From: Treponema sp.
GTDB lineage: Bacteria > Spirochaetota > Spirochaetia > Treponematales > Breznakiellaceae
Assembly: GCA_031276615.1 (NCBI GenBank)
Contig: JAISND010000066.1
Span: 1-13,477, forward strand
Length of the DNA stretch: 13,477 nucleotides
Direction: 5' to 3'
In this document: positions 1 to 6,508 of the stretch, piece after piece
Layout: each line of letters opens with the position of its first letter
How positions within the stretch are numbered: the stretch's first letter is position 1
Notes under the pieces: generated by a model
Database searches by the model: none
What the model was told of the DNA's origin: nothing
What the model saw: only the letters and a program-made list of their open reading frames with translations
Position numbers and translations under genes: made by a program

Positions 1-87
1 TGGCTCTTCCCTGTTTTCCAGGCAAGCGCATTTGCCGGGGGAAATTATCATGGGCGGGGAAAAACAGGGTGGAATATCGGCAGGGCG
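1..87. repeat. 87-bp direct repeat, copy A
   Basis: Matches 139-225 at 84 of 87 positions; the differences are at 50, 51 and 60. It contains a small hairpin (GGCAA at 21-25 with TTGCC at 32-36) and a CCCTGTTTTCC block (9-19) that nearly pairs with GGAAAAACAGGG (58-69). The 51 bases between the copies (88-138) hold no gene; AAACTTCCCCGCGG near 107 may be a decayed remnant of the right arm seen at 289-318. The copy may start before the window. Confidence 0.85.
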
Positions 88-138
88 CCATTGGATGATA
101 AGCATAAACTTCCCCGCGGAGACGCCGTGCCCGTACCT

Positions 139-225
139 TGGCTCTTCCCTGTTTTCCAGGCAAGCGCATTTGCCGGGGGAAATTATCGCGGGCGGGGGAA
201 AACAGGGTGGAATATCGGCAGGGCG
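139..225. repeat. 87-bp direct repeat, copy B (left part of element E1)
   Basis: Second copy of the repeat at 1-87, offset by 138 bases, so the pair could come from a tandem duplication of a 138-bp unit. Its inner arm (187-208) is the left half of the perfect 22-bp inverted repeat of E1. Its upstream block CCCTGTTTTCC (147-157) is also exactly complementary to 197-207, so the inner arm has two alternative partners. Confidence 0.85.
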
Positions 226-345
226 GGGTGCCGGAGGTAAAAACGCCCTGGGCGAAGGGCGTTTTTGGCCTCCGGCAGGCCCCAGGAGAAACTTGTACCC
301 TGTTTTCCCCCGCCCGCGGCAGTATCACGTTTAAATGTACTTGCC
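159..345. repeat. Palindromic element E1
   Basis: Long imperfect palindrome. The outer stem is 159-171 with 333-345: 11 Watson-Crick pairs and one G-T pair over 13 positions. The inner stem is 187-208 with 297-318 and is a perfect 22-bp inverted repeat. Between the stems are unpaired stretches of about 15 bases on each side. The loop carries a further hairpin: 230-237 with 269-276 and 239-248 with 257-266. E1 is homologous in both arms to the longer element at 11737-12144. No open reading frame in it resembles a protein. It ends 72 bases before the putative -10 box of the TRAP operon. No target-site duplication was found around it. Confidence 0.75.
230..276. repeat. Hairpin at the tip of E1
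   Basis: GCCGGAGG (230-237) pairs with CCTCCGGC (269-276), and AAAAACGCCC (239-248) pairs with GGGCGTTTTT (257-266), leaving an 8-base loop. The T-run on the 3' side of the inner stem is terminator-like, but it is buried inside the larger palindrome, so a simple terminator role is uncertain. Confidence 0.6.
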
Positions 346-390
346 CAATTTCACAAGAATTGCAAAAATTTAAACCAGAATATGTAAAAA

Positions 391-422
391 TTGTAGACCG
401 CCGCCATGTAAGATGATATAAT
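391..422 (+). promoter_or_regulatory. Possible promoter of the TRAP operon
   Basis: A perfect TATAAT lies at 417-422. The best -35 candidate is TTGTAG at 391-396, which leaves a long 20-base spacer; using TGATAT (414-419) as the -10 gives 17. The region is A+T-rich compared with its surroundings and lies about 80 bases upstream of the dctP start. The -35 assignment is weak. Confidence 0.45.
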
Positions 423-426
423 AATC

Positions 427-461
427 AAGCTGGTTTCAAAACAGAAGTTCTGAAACAGCTT
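427..461 (+). promoter_or_regulatory. Hairpin in the dctP 5' leader
   Basis: AAGCTGGTTTCA (427-438) pairs with TGAAACAGCTT (451-461) with one bulged G, just downstream of the putative promoter. It lies about 30 bases before the AGGAGG ribosome-binding site (491-496) and does not occlude it. It could stabilise the mRNA or bind a regulator; neither is shown by sequence. Confidence 0.4.
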
Positions 462-501
462 CAATCAACAATGTTTTTCTGAAAAGTACCAGGAGGTATC
501 T

Positions 502-1545
502 ATGAAATTCACGAAAAAAATTATCGGGCTGGCGGGGCTGGTTCTTGTGGCGGTCTCCGTACTGGCGGCCTGCAGCGGGAAAAAAGAAACCGCCCAGCCG
601 GCGGTTCCCGCGGCGGCTCCCGCTGCGGTTACCAAACTGACCATCTGCGGCACCAACGGCGTCGGCGACACCCAGTCGATGGCGCACGAGGAATTTGCCA
701 AACGGCTCAACGCCCTGGGCGGCTGGGAAGCCGTCGCGAAGGTATCTTCCGAAATGGGAAGTACCGATGACGTGACCGAGCAGGCCCTGGACGGCGCTCC
801 GGTTATCGCCGCTTCCGATCCCTCACGGCTGGCCTCATACGTGCCCGAATTCGGCGTGCTTATGATGCCTTTCCTTCTGAGTGATTATTCCCAGCTGGAC
901 AACCTCATGGATACGCCCCTCTACAAGGAGTGGACGCAGAAGCTCCGCGACCAGGGCCTTGTACTCCTGACCAACAACTGCCTCACGGGCTGGCGGAACT
1001 GGGTGACCAACAAACCCATCAGGAAGCCGGAGGACCTCAAGGGCCTGAAGATCCGCACCATGGGGAATCCCATTGCCGTCAATTCCGTAAACGCCATGGG
1101 CGCCATCGCGACTCCGATGAACCAGAACGAATGTTACAACGCCATTACCACAAAGGTAATCGACGGCGGCGAGTGGCAGCTTCCGACCATTTATTCTTCC
1201 AAGTTCTACGAGGTCTGCAAGAACATCAGCCTTTCCCACCACTTCCTGCTTACCGGCTCCATCGTCGCGGGCACGGCCTGGTACGACAGCCTGAGCAAGG
1301 AGCAGCAGACCCAGCTGAGCGAAACCGCGGTCAAGACCTACAAGGACAACCAGGCCCTGGTTCTGGAATACGAAAAAAAGTACCTGGACGAGATGCGTGA
1401 CAAATTCGGCGTGGCGGTTGAGGAGAATCCGGATCGCGAGGCTTTCAAGGCGGCTACCGCCTCCCTCTACGCGGACAAGGCAACCACCGGCGGCGCGGAT
1501 TTTGAAGCCCTTCGTACGGAGCTTTACAAACAGCTTGGCATTTAG
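502..1545 (+). CDS. dctP: TRAP transporter solute-binding lipoprotein, DctP family
   Basis: Captures a substrate, usually a carboxylate, outside the inner membrane and delivers it to the DctQ-DctM permease. The 347-aa product begins with a basic, hydrophobic signal peptide ending in the lipobox LAAC, with Cys24 as the likely lipidated residue, so it should be membrane-anchored. The family core is visible: GWRNW (163-167), PEDLKGLKIRTM (176-187, with Arg185 at the position that usually clamps the substrate carboxylate), GAIATPMNQNECYNAI (200-215) and VIDGGE (219-224). The ATG is set by a strong AGGAGG five bases upstream. It is followed by dctQ and dctM, the standard tripartite order. A 200-base gap with hairpins separates it from dctQ. 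Substrate cannot be predicted; the family is certain. Confidence 0.95.
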   Translation: MKFTKKIIGLAGLVLVAVSVLAACSGKKETAQPAVPAAAPAAVTKLTICGTNGVGDTQSMAHEEFAKRLNALGGWEAVAKVSSEMGSTDDVTEQALDGAPVIAASDPSRLASYVPEFGVLMMPFLLSDYSQLDNLMDTPLYKEWTQKLRDQGLVLLTNNCLTGWRNWVTNKPIRKPEDLKGLKIRTMGNPIAVNSVNAMGAIATPMNQNECYNAITTKVIDGGEWQLPTIYSSKFYEVCKNISLSHHFLLTGSIVAGTAWYDSLSKEQQTQLSETAVKTYKDNQALVLEYEKKYLDEMRDKFGVAVEENPDREAFKAATASLYADKATTGGADFEALRTELYKQLGI

Positions 1546-1547
1546 CG

Positions 1548-1571
1548 GTTTGTTGCGCTTCGCGCATAAAC
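1548..1571 (+). promoter_or_regulatory. Short hairpin after dctP
   Basis: TGCGC (1554-1558) and GCGCA (1562-1566) form a 5-bp stem around a 3-base loop, with flanking GTTT/AAAC pairing possible. It begins only three bases after the dctP stop codon. Weak on its own, but it is the first of several hairpins in the dctP-dctQ gap. Confidence 0.35.
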
Positions 1572-1572
1572 T

Positions 1573-1604
1573 GTATAAAAATTCACGAAAGTGAATTTTT
1601 ATAC
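1573..1604. terminator. Perfect 14-bp hairpin with GAAA tetraloop
   Basis: A perfect 14-bp stem (1573-1586 with 1591-1604) is closed by a GAAA (GNRA-type) tetraloop. The stem is A+T-rich, with five T residues on its 3' arm. It could act as an intrinsic terminator or attenuator, or as a 3' stabiliser that protects dctP mRNA from exonucleases. The operon evidently continues beyond it. Confidence 0.6.
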
Positions 1605-1625
1605 TTTGCCGGTTTTGAGGGTAGA

Positions 1626-1655
1626 GTTGTCCGGAAACCCCGATTTCCGGACAAC
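1626..1655. terminator. Second perfect hairpin in the dctP-dctQ gap
   Basis: GTTGTCCGGAAA (1626-1637) pairs perfectly with TTTCCGGACAAC (1644-1655) around a 6-base loop. The following sequence, TTCCGTTT, is only moderately T-rich. It fits partial termination or RNA stabilisation between the binding protein and its membrane partners. Confidence 0.55.
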
Positions 1656-1730
1656 TTCCGTTTAAAAACAGCAAAATGCCCCGTATCTTGCAGGGCCCGC
1701 AGGCTGACCTTTGGCCGGGCAAGCGGGTTA

Positions 1731-1751
1731 GCGGACAGGTCTATTGTCCGC
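1731..1751 (+). promoter_or_regulatory. Hairpin just upstream of the dctQ start
   Basis: GCGGACA (1731-1737) pairs with TGTCCGC (1745-1751) around a 7-base loop. It ends a few bases before the GGTGGA that would serve the ATG at 1765, so it could influence translation of dctQ. From 1656 to 1730 nothing else is recognisable. Confidence 0.35.
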
Positions 1752-1764
1752 CGGGTGGAAATTT

Positions 1765-2382
1765 ATGGCGTATAACAGCGAAGGGGGAGTAATGCTTCAA
1801 AAGGTTTACCGTGTTTACTGCCGTATTGAAGAAACCATTGTGGGGGGCTGCTTTGTAACAATTGTCAGTCTGACTTTTCTGAACGCGCTACTGCGGGTTT
1901 TCGGGCGTCCCATCATTACGGCGGACGATATCTGCCTTCTTCTTTTCGCGTGGGCCGCCCTGCTCGGCGCGGATGTCGCCCTGAGGTATTCCCGGCTGGT
2001 CGGGATGGACATACTCGTGTCAAAGCTCCCGCCGAAGCTGCAAAAATTCTTTCAGCTTATTGTCTATATTGTCATGATAGGCGCGATGATTCTCTTCATG
2101 AGATCCGGCTTTACGCTGGCGAACAAAAACTGGAAGCGCGCCTTCAACAGCCTTCCCATCTCCTACGGATACGTGACTCTCAGCTTTCCTGTCTGCTGCT
2201 GCCTGATGATTTTCACCTCGATTTTGAAGATTGTCAAAGTTGCGGGCCATTTTAAGGATGACCACTATAATATAAAAGAAGATAATCCCGACCTTGTCGG
2301 CGAGGAATTTACCGGTTTGGACCCCCTTGATTTCAGCGTGGAAGATTCCGCCGGTAAAAAAGCAGCGGGGGAAAAACCATGA
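1765..2382 (+). CDS. dctQ: TRAP transporter small permease, DctQ family
   Basis: Small integral membrane subunit that pairs with DctM in a TRAP transporter. The 205-aa product has four predicted membrane segments, at about residues 25-44, 54-73, 96-113 and 135-155. Family-like features are the FLNALLRVFGRPI stretch after the first helix and SRLVGMDILV after the second. The C-terminus (about 165-205) is an unusually long, acidic hydrophilic tail. The start is uncertain. ATG 1765 has GGTGGA upstream. ATG 1792 has GGGGGAG only two bases upstream but gives a more typical short N-terminus. A TTG at 1744 lies inside a hairpin and is unlikely. The TGA overlaps the dctM ATG as ATGA, implying coupled translation. 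Confidence 0.9.
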   Translation: MAYNSEGGVMLQKVYRVYCRIEETIVGGCFVTIVSLTFLNALLRVFGRPIITADDICLLLFAWAALLGADVALRYSRLVGMDILVSKLPPKLQKFFQLIVYIVMIGAMILFMRSGFTLANKNWKRAFNSLPISYGYVTLSFPVCCCLMIFTSILKIVKVAGHFKDDHYNIKEDNPDLVGEEFTGLDPLDFSVEDSAGKKAAGEKP

Positions 2383-3668
2383 CACTGCTGATTATTGTTT
2401 TCTTTGTTCTTTTGCTTATCAATACGCCGATTGCCTTCGTGATCGGCCTGGCGGGAACCGCGTGGTTTTTCCAGCACCCCGAATATTCGATGAATATCGC
2501 CGTGCAGCGCGTTGTCGCCCAGACCCAGTCTATCGCTTTTCTCGCGGTTCCCTTCTTCATTCTGGCGGGAAATTTAATGAACCGGACGGGCATTACCAAA
2601 CACCTCATCAGCTTTTCCCGGCTCCTGACCCGCCGCATGACCGGCGGCATAGCCCAGGTTTCGGTGGTGCTTTCCACCCTGATGGGCGGGGTTTCGGGTT
2701 CGGCGGTAGCGGACGCGTCCATGGAGGCCCGCATCCTTGGTCCGGAGATGATCAAGCGGGGCTACCCCAAGGGCTACGCCGGCGGGGTAATCTGCCTGAC
2801 ATCGCTGATTGTCGCGACGATACCGCCTTCCCTCGGGCTGATTCTCTACGGCTTTATCGGGAACGTATCCATAGGCAAACTCTTTGTCGCCGGCCTTGTA
2901 CCGGGCATTCTGATGATGATCATCCTTATGACGACGGTATCCGTGACCGCCAGGATAGGCCGTTACGATCTTCCGCCCAAAGACGCCAGGCGGCCCAGCG
3001 CCGTCGAGATATTCACCGAGCTGCGCTCCTCCGTTTGGGCGCTTATCTTTCCCCTGATCCTCATCGTCGGCATACGCTTCGGCCTCTTTACGCCCACCGA
3101 GGCGGGCGCCTTCGCCGTTGTGTACGCGCTGATCATCGGGGTTTTCGTGTACCGGGAACTGAGTTTCCGGGGTTTCCTCGCGGCCCTGAAGGATTCGTTC
3201 ATCGACAACGGCGGCATACTCCTGATCATCGCCCTGTCGGGGATCTTCGGGTTTGCCCTGACCGACGAGAACACCCCCGCGATGCTGGGTTCCCTTCTTT
3301 TCGGGATCAGCGAGAATCCGAGAATACTGATGATAATCATCGTGCTGTTTCTGGTGGTTGCCGGAATGTTCATCGACAGCAACGTCAACACCCTCCTGCT
3401 CACCCCGATTTTTCTGCCGGTACTGACGAAGATGGGGGTAGACCCCGTGCACTTCGGTATCATTATGATGACGATGGTCACCATGGGCTGCATGACTCCT
3501 CCGGTCGGAACCGCGCTCTACATAGTCTGCGACATTCTGGATTGTCCCGTGGAGGTCTATTTCAAGGAGACCGCCCCGTTTTATGTGGCGGTTATAGCGC
3601 TGGACATTATTCTGATTTTCATTCCCGACGTGGTGATGTGGCTGCCCAATCTGGTATACGGACACTGA
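2379..3668 (+). CDS. dctM: TRAP transporter large permease, DctM family
   Basis: Large membrane subunit that forms the ion-coupled translocation path of a TRAP transporter. The 429-aa product has the family length and is almost entirely hydrophobic helices. The signature region is clear: VPFFILAGNLMNRTGI (57-72), GGVSGSAVADASMEARILGPEM (103-124), the following KRGYPKGYAGG, and IPPSLGLILYG (148-158), with a late TPPVGTALY near the C-terminus. The start overlaps the dctQ stop by four bases and has GGGGGA upstream. The stop is three bases before the next gene. Neighbours fix it as the third TRAP component. No defects are visible. Confidence 0.95.
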   Translation: MTLLIIVFFVLLLINTPIAFVIGLAGTAWFFQHPEYSMNIAVQRVVAQTQSIAFLAVPFFILAGNLMNRTGITKHLISFSRLLTRRMTGGIAQVSVVLSTLMGGVSGSAVADASMEARILGPEMIKRGYPKGYAGGVICLTSLIVATIPPSLGLILYGFIGNVSIGKLFVAGLVPGILMMIILMTTVSVTARIGRYDLPPKDARRPSAVEIFTELRSSVWALIFPLILIVGIRFGLFTPTEAGAFAVVYALIIGVFVYRELSFRGFLAALKDSFIDNGGILLIIALSGIFGFALTDENTPAMLGSLLFGISENPRILMIIIVLFLVVAGMFIDSNVNTLLLTPIFLPVLTKMGVDPVHFGIIMMTMVTMGCMTPPVGTALYIVCDILDCPVEVYFKETAPFYVAVIALDIILIFIPDVVMWLPNLVYGH

Positions 3669-3671
3669 AAA

Positions 3672-4754
3672 ATGAATCTTGCTGTTTACTTTGAAGACCT
3701 GGAACGGCGCATCAGCGCGGCTGACGAGGATTCCCTTTCCGCCCGGTGGCTTTCCTTCGCGGACTGCAAACTGGGGGAAGGCTTTTTCGCGCCCTCCCGG
3801 CCCGCGTCCCCGGCCGGCATTGACTGGCCTGATGTCAACATCAACGACTGTATTGACGACACCGACATGATGATCTACCAGCAGCTCAGGGGAGTTTCCG
3901 GCATTCTCGCCGAAGGCGGCGGGGAACTGCTTTCCCTGCGGCCGAATTACGGAACGGGGATCATTCCTTCGATGTACGGCGCCGAGGTGTTTATCATGCC
4001 CAGGGAGACAAACACCCTGCCCGGCGCGCGGACCCTCCCCGGAGGCATGGCCGACATCAAGCGCATCCTTGACAGGGGGGAGACGGACTTTTCCAAAGCC
4101 CTCGCGGGCCGCGTCTTTAACTTTGCCGGGCGCTGGGCGGAGCTTTCCCGGCCCTATGAATCCGTCAGGCGCTACGCGCACATGTACAACCCCGATCTCC
4201 AGGGGCCGCTGCCTCTGGCGGAACTGCTCTGGGGATCGGACCTTTACCTGGACATCTTTGACGAACCGGAAACGGTGCGTGCCGCGCTGGTTTTTTTCGC
4301 CAATGTGATAATTGCCTTCCTCGAAAAATTCCATGCTCTCTGCCCGCCCTTTGACGGGGAACACGGCGTGGAATGGGGGCTGCTGCACCGCGGCGCCGTG
4401 ATTGTACGGAACGACGCGGCGATGAACATCTCCGGCGCCATGTACAGGGACTTCGTAAGGCCCGAGGATCAGAGGATCATCGACGCCTTCGGGGGCGGCA
4501 TTCATTTCTGCGGAAAGGGCGATCATTATATAGAGGCCGTTTCGGAGATCCGGGGCCTGTCGGTGATCAATATGTCCCAGCCCGAATGTAACGATATGGA
4601 AATTATCTACCGGAATACGATTGACCGGGGGATTCTGATCATCGGGCTGCCGAGCGCCGCGGTAAAACAGGCCGTCGCGTCCGGGCGGGATCTGCGCGGG
4701 CGGGTTCACTGCGGCGCTTCCCTTGCCGCCTGGGCGGACAAAGAATCGAAATGA
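3672..4754 (+). CDS. Uroporphyrinogen decarboxylase-superfamily protein (methyltransferase-like)
   Basis: A 360-aa protein with the look of the UroD/MtaA/CmuA superfamily. Recognisable stretches are NPDLQGPLPLAELLWGSDLY (173-192), FDGEHGVEWGLLHRG (227-241), MYRDFVRPEDQRIIDAFGG (257-275) and IHFCGKGDHYI (277-287). His278 and Cys280, with Cys347 in VHCG near the C-terminus, fit the His-X-Cys...Cys zinc pattern of corrinoid-dependent methyltransferases rather than true haem-pathway UroD. The activity is therefore probably methyl transfer or a related reaction on an unknown substrate, in the cytoplasm. It starts three bases after dctM without a clear ribosome-binding site and ends in an ATGA overlap with the ABC ATPase gene, so it is embedded in the operon. 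Its position suggests that it acts on the TRAP substrate; this is inference. Confidence 0.75.
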   Translation: MNLAVYFEDLERRISAADEDSLSARWLSFADCKLGEGFFAPSRPASPAGIDWPDVNINDCIDDTDMMIYQQLRGVSGILAEGGGELLSLRPNYGTGIIPSMYGAEVFIMPRETNTLPGARTLPGGMADIKRILDRGETDFSKALAGRVFNFAGRWAELSRPYESVRRYAHMYNPDLQGPLPLAELLWGSDLYLDIFDEPETVRAALVFFANVIIAFLEKFHALCPPFDGEHGVEWGLLHRGAVIVRNDAAMNISGAMYRDFVRPEDQRIIDAFGGGIHFCGKGDHYIEAVSEIRGLSVINMSQPECNDMEIIYRNTIDRGILIIGLPSAAVKQAVASGRDLRGRVHCGASLAAWADKESK

Positions 4755-5803
4755 GCCGGGACGCCCGCGCGGGGGAACCGGCCGGGCCGCCCCTTCTCGC
4801 GGTCGAGGGCCTGACAAAAATTTACGGCCGGAAAAAGGCCGTCTCCGGCGTCAGCTTCAGCGCCCGGCGGGCCGAACTGATTGGCCTTCTGGGCCCCAAC
4901 GGCGCGGGAAAGTCCAGCACCCTGCGGATGATCGCGGGCTGCCTTGCGCCGACCGCGGGGCGCGTGCGGGTGGCGGGCTTTGACGCCGCGGAACAGCCCG
5001 GCCCGGCCAAATCGCGCATCGGCTACCTTCCCGAAACGCCGCCGCTTTACCCGGACATGACCGTGCGGGAATATCTGCGTTTCGCGCGGGAACTGAAAAA
5101 GACCCCCCGCGGGAAGCGCGGCGCTGCCCCGGAGGACGGCGTCCCCGGCGCGGCCGCTAAGGACGCCGCCGCTTGGATGGACGGCGTCACCGCGGCCCTA
5201 GAGATTGGGGGCGTGATGCCCACCCTGATCCGGAACCTCTCCAGGGGGTACAGGCAGCGGGTGGGAATTGCCGCCTCCCTTGCGGGCAGGCCCGCGCTGC
5301 TGCTGCTTGACGAGCCCGGTTCGGGGCTTGACCCGCGCCAGGCCGCGGAACTCCGCCTTCTGCTCGAAAGCCTTTCCCCGGACATGGCGATTGTTGTTTC
5401 ATCCCACGACCTTTACGAAATTTCATCCCTTTGCACAAGGATCATCATCATGAAAGAGGGCAGGGTAGCGGCTGACGGAAGCCCCGGTGAACTTGCCCGC
5501 CTGGGCGGCGGCCCTAAGACCGAGCTTGAGGTGTCGGGGGATCCGCGCCTGGCCGCGGAGATTCTGCGCGCCTGCGCGGAGGGCCGCCCGGTCATCGAAA
5601 AGCCCGGCGGGGAGGGAAGGACGGGCTTTGTCGTCCACGCCGGGGGCGCGGATTTCCGGGCGCGGGTTTTCCGCGCCTTCGCCGCCCGCGGCGACGGGCT
5701 TTCGCTGGATACCCTGAAGCCCTCCGAAACAAACCTTGAGGATCTGTTCATCAGCCTCACCGGGCCGGATGTCCCCCCGCCAAGGCCGCCGGAGGAAAGC
5801 TAG
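4751..5803 (+). CDS. ABC transporter ATP-binding protein, GldA type
   Basis: ATPase that would power the ABC-2 permease encoded next. In the 350-aa product, Walker A is GPNGAGKSS (48-56), the Q-loop region is GYLPETPPLYPDMTV (91-105), with Glu in place of the usual Gln as is common in this group, the signature is LSRGYRQRVG (163-172), Walker B is LLLLDEP (183-189) and the switch His is His219 in SSHD. A C-terminal domain of about 100 residues follows, as in GldA-like subunits. An Ala/Gly-rich insert (about 118-142) separates the Q-loop helix from the signature. The start overlaps the previous stop as ATGA with no obvious Shine-Dalgarno, so translation is probably coupled. GldA-type systems are known from gliding Bacteroidetes but also occur in non-gliding bacteria; the substrate is unknown. 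Confidence 0.9.
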   Translation: MSRDARAGEPAGPPLLAVEGLTKIYGRKKAVSGVSFSARRAELIGLLGPNGAGKSSTLRMIAGCLAPTAGRVRVAGFDAAEQPGPAKSRIGYLPETPPLYPDMTVREYLRFARELKKTPRGKRGAAPEDGVPGAAAKDAAAWMDGVTAALEIGGVMPTLIRNLSRGYRQRVGIAASLAGRPALLLLDEPGSGLDPRQAAELRLLLESLSPDMAIVVSSHDLYEISSLCTRIIIMKEGRVAADGSPGELARLGGGPKTELEVSGDPRLAAEILRACAEGRPVIEKPGGEGRTGFVVHAGGADFRARVFRAFAARGDGLSLDTLKPSETNLEDLFISLTGPDVPPPRPPEES

Positions 5804-6508
5804 GTGCCCGTCATTTTTCGCAAGGAGTTCCGGTATCACTTTTCCTCGATGACGGGCTTTGTTTTCCTGGCGGTATTCTGGGCGGCCTCGGGGGTTTACT
5901 TCGTCCTGGCGCTGCTTGCGGCGGGCAGCGGCGACATAAAGGCCTTCTTTGCCGCCTTTGCCCCCGTCCTCATGTTTGTGCTGCCCCTCCTGACCATGCG
6001 CCTTTACGCCGAGGAACGCAATATGCGGACCGAGGAACTGCTGCTTTCCGCCCCGGTGAGCATAAGTTCCGTCATTCTGGGAAAATACGCCGCGGCAATG
6101 GCGGTTTTCGGCATCGCCGTTGCGCCGTCCCTGGCATTTCCCTTCATCCTTGCCGGCCTCCGCGCGGCTGATTTTTTATCCGCCGCGGGCTGCTACACCG
6201 GCCTCGTTCTCACCGCTTCCGCGTGTATCTCCCTTGGCCTTCTGGTATCGGTCTGTACCGAAAGCCAGACCGCGGCCGCCGCCGCGACTTACGCGGTGTT
6301 CCTCTTTATGTACCTGACAGGCCCCCAGGGCGGGACGGCGCCTTCCGGGTTTGCCGGCGGCGCTGCGGCCTTCTTTTCGCTGAGCGCCAGATTCGCCGCT
6401 TTCAGCTACGGCGTTTTCAGCTTCGCCGATGCGTTCTATTACCTCAGCGCCTCGGCCCTTTTTATTTTCCTCAGCGTGTTTGCCCTGGAGGACAGGCGCC
6501 TGGCATGA
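5804..6508 (+). CDS. ABC-2 type permease, GldF type
   Basis: Membrane subunit partnering the upstream ATPase. The 234-aa product has about six hydrophobic segments. It opens with FRKEFRYHFSSMTGFVFLAVF, typical of GldF-like permeases, and has the cytoplasmic loop YAEERNMRTEELLLSAPVS followed by ILGKYAAA, characteristic of ABC-2 permeases of this class. The start is a GTG that directly abuts the preceding TAG; GGAGGA at 5791-5796, seven bases upstream, decides it. The TGA overlaps the next ATG (ATGA). Which molecules it moves is not known for this class outside gliding bacteria. Confidence 0.88.
   Translation: MPVIFRKEFRYHFSSMTGFVFLAVFWAASGVYFVLALLAAGSGDIKAFFAAFAPVLMFVLPLLTMRLYAEERNMRTEELLLSAPVSISSVILGKYAAAMAVFGIAVAPSLAFPFILAGLRAADFLSAAGCYTGLVLTASACISLGLLVSVCTESQTAAAAATYAVFLFMYLTGPQGGTAPSGFAGGAAAFFSLSARFAAFSYGVFSFADAFYYLSASALFIFLSVFALEDRRLA

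Noticed and set aside
1..225. CRISPR array
   Set aside because: Only two repeats of 87 bp with a 51-base interval, internal palindromes different from CRISPR repeats, and no cas genes nearby.
32..416. Two overlapping plus-strand reading frames of 100 and 92 codons in the left repeat region
   Set aside because: They lie across the direct repeats and palindrome, repeat their own peptide because the DNA repeats, and have no family resemblance or ribosome-binding site.
835..1722. Minus-strand frame of 295 codons over dctP
   Set aside because: Shadow of dctP that also runs through the intergenic hairpins.
2294..3694. Plus-strand frame of 466 codons overlapping dctQ and dctM
   Set aside because: Shifted frame of dctM. 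The product is Arg/His/Pro-rich without membrane segments, whereas dctM matches its family end to end.
2574..4817. Minus-strand frame of 747 codons
   Set aside because: Antisense to dctM and the UroD-like gene, which are unmistakable. The product is low-complexity and rich in Arg, Gly, His and Pro, as expected from a shadow frame in G+C-rich DNA.
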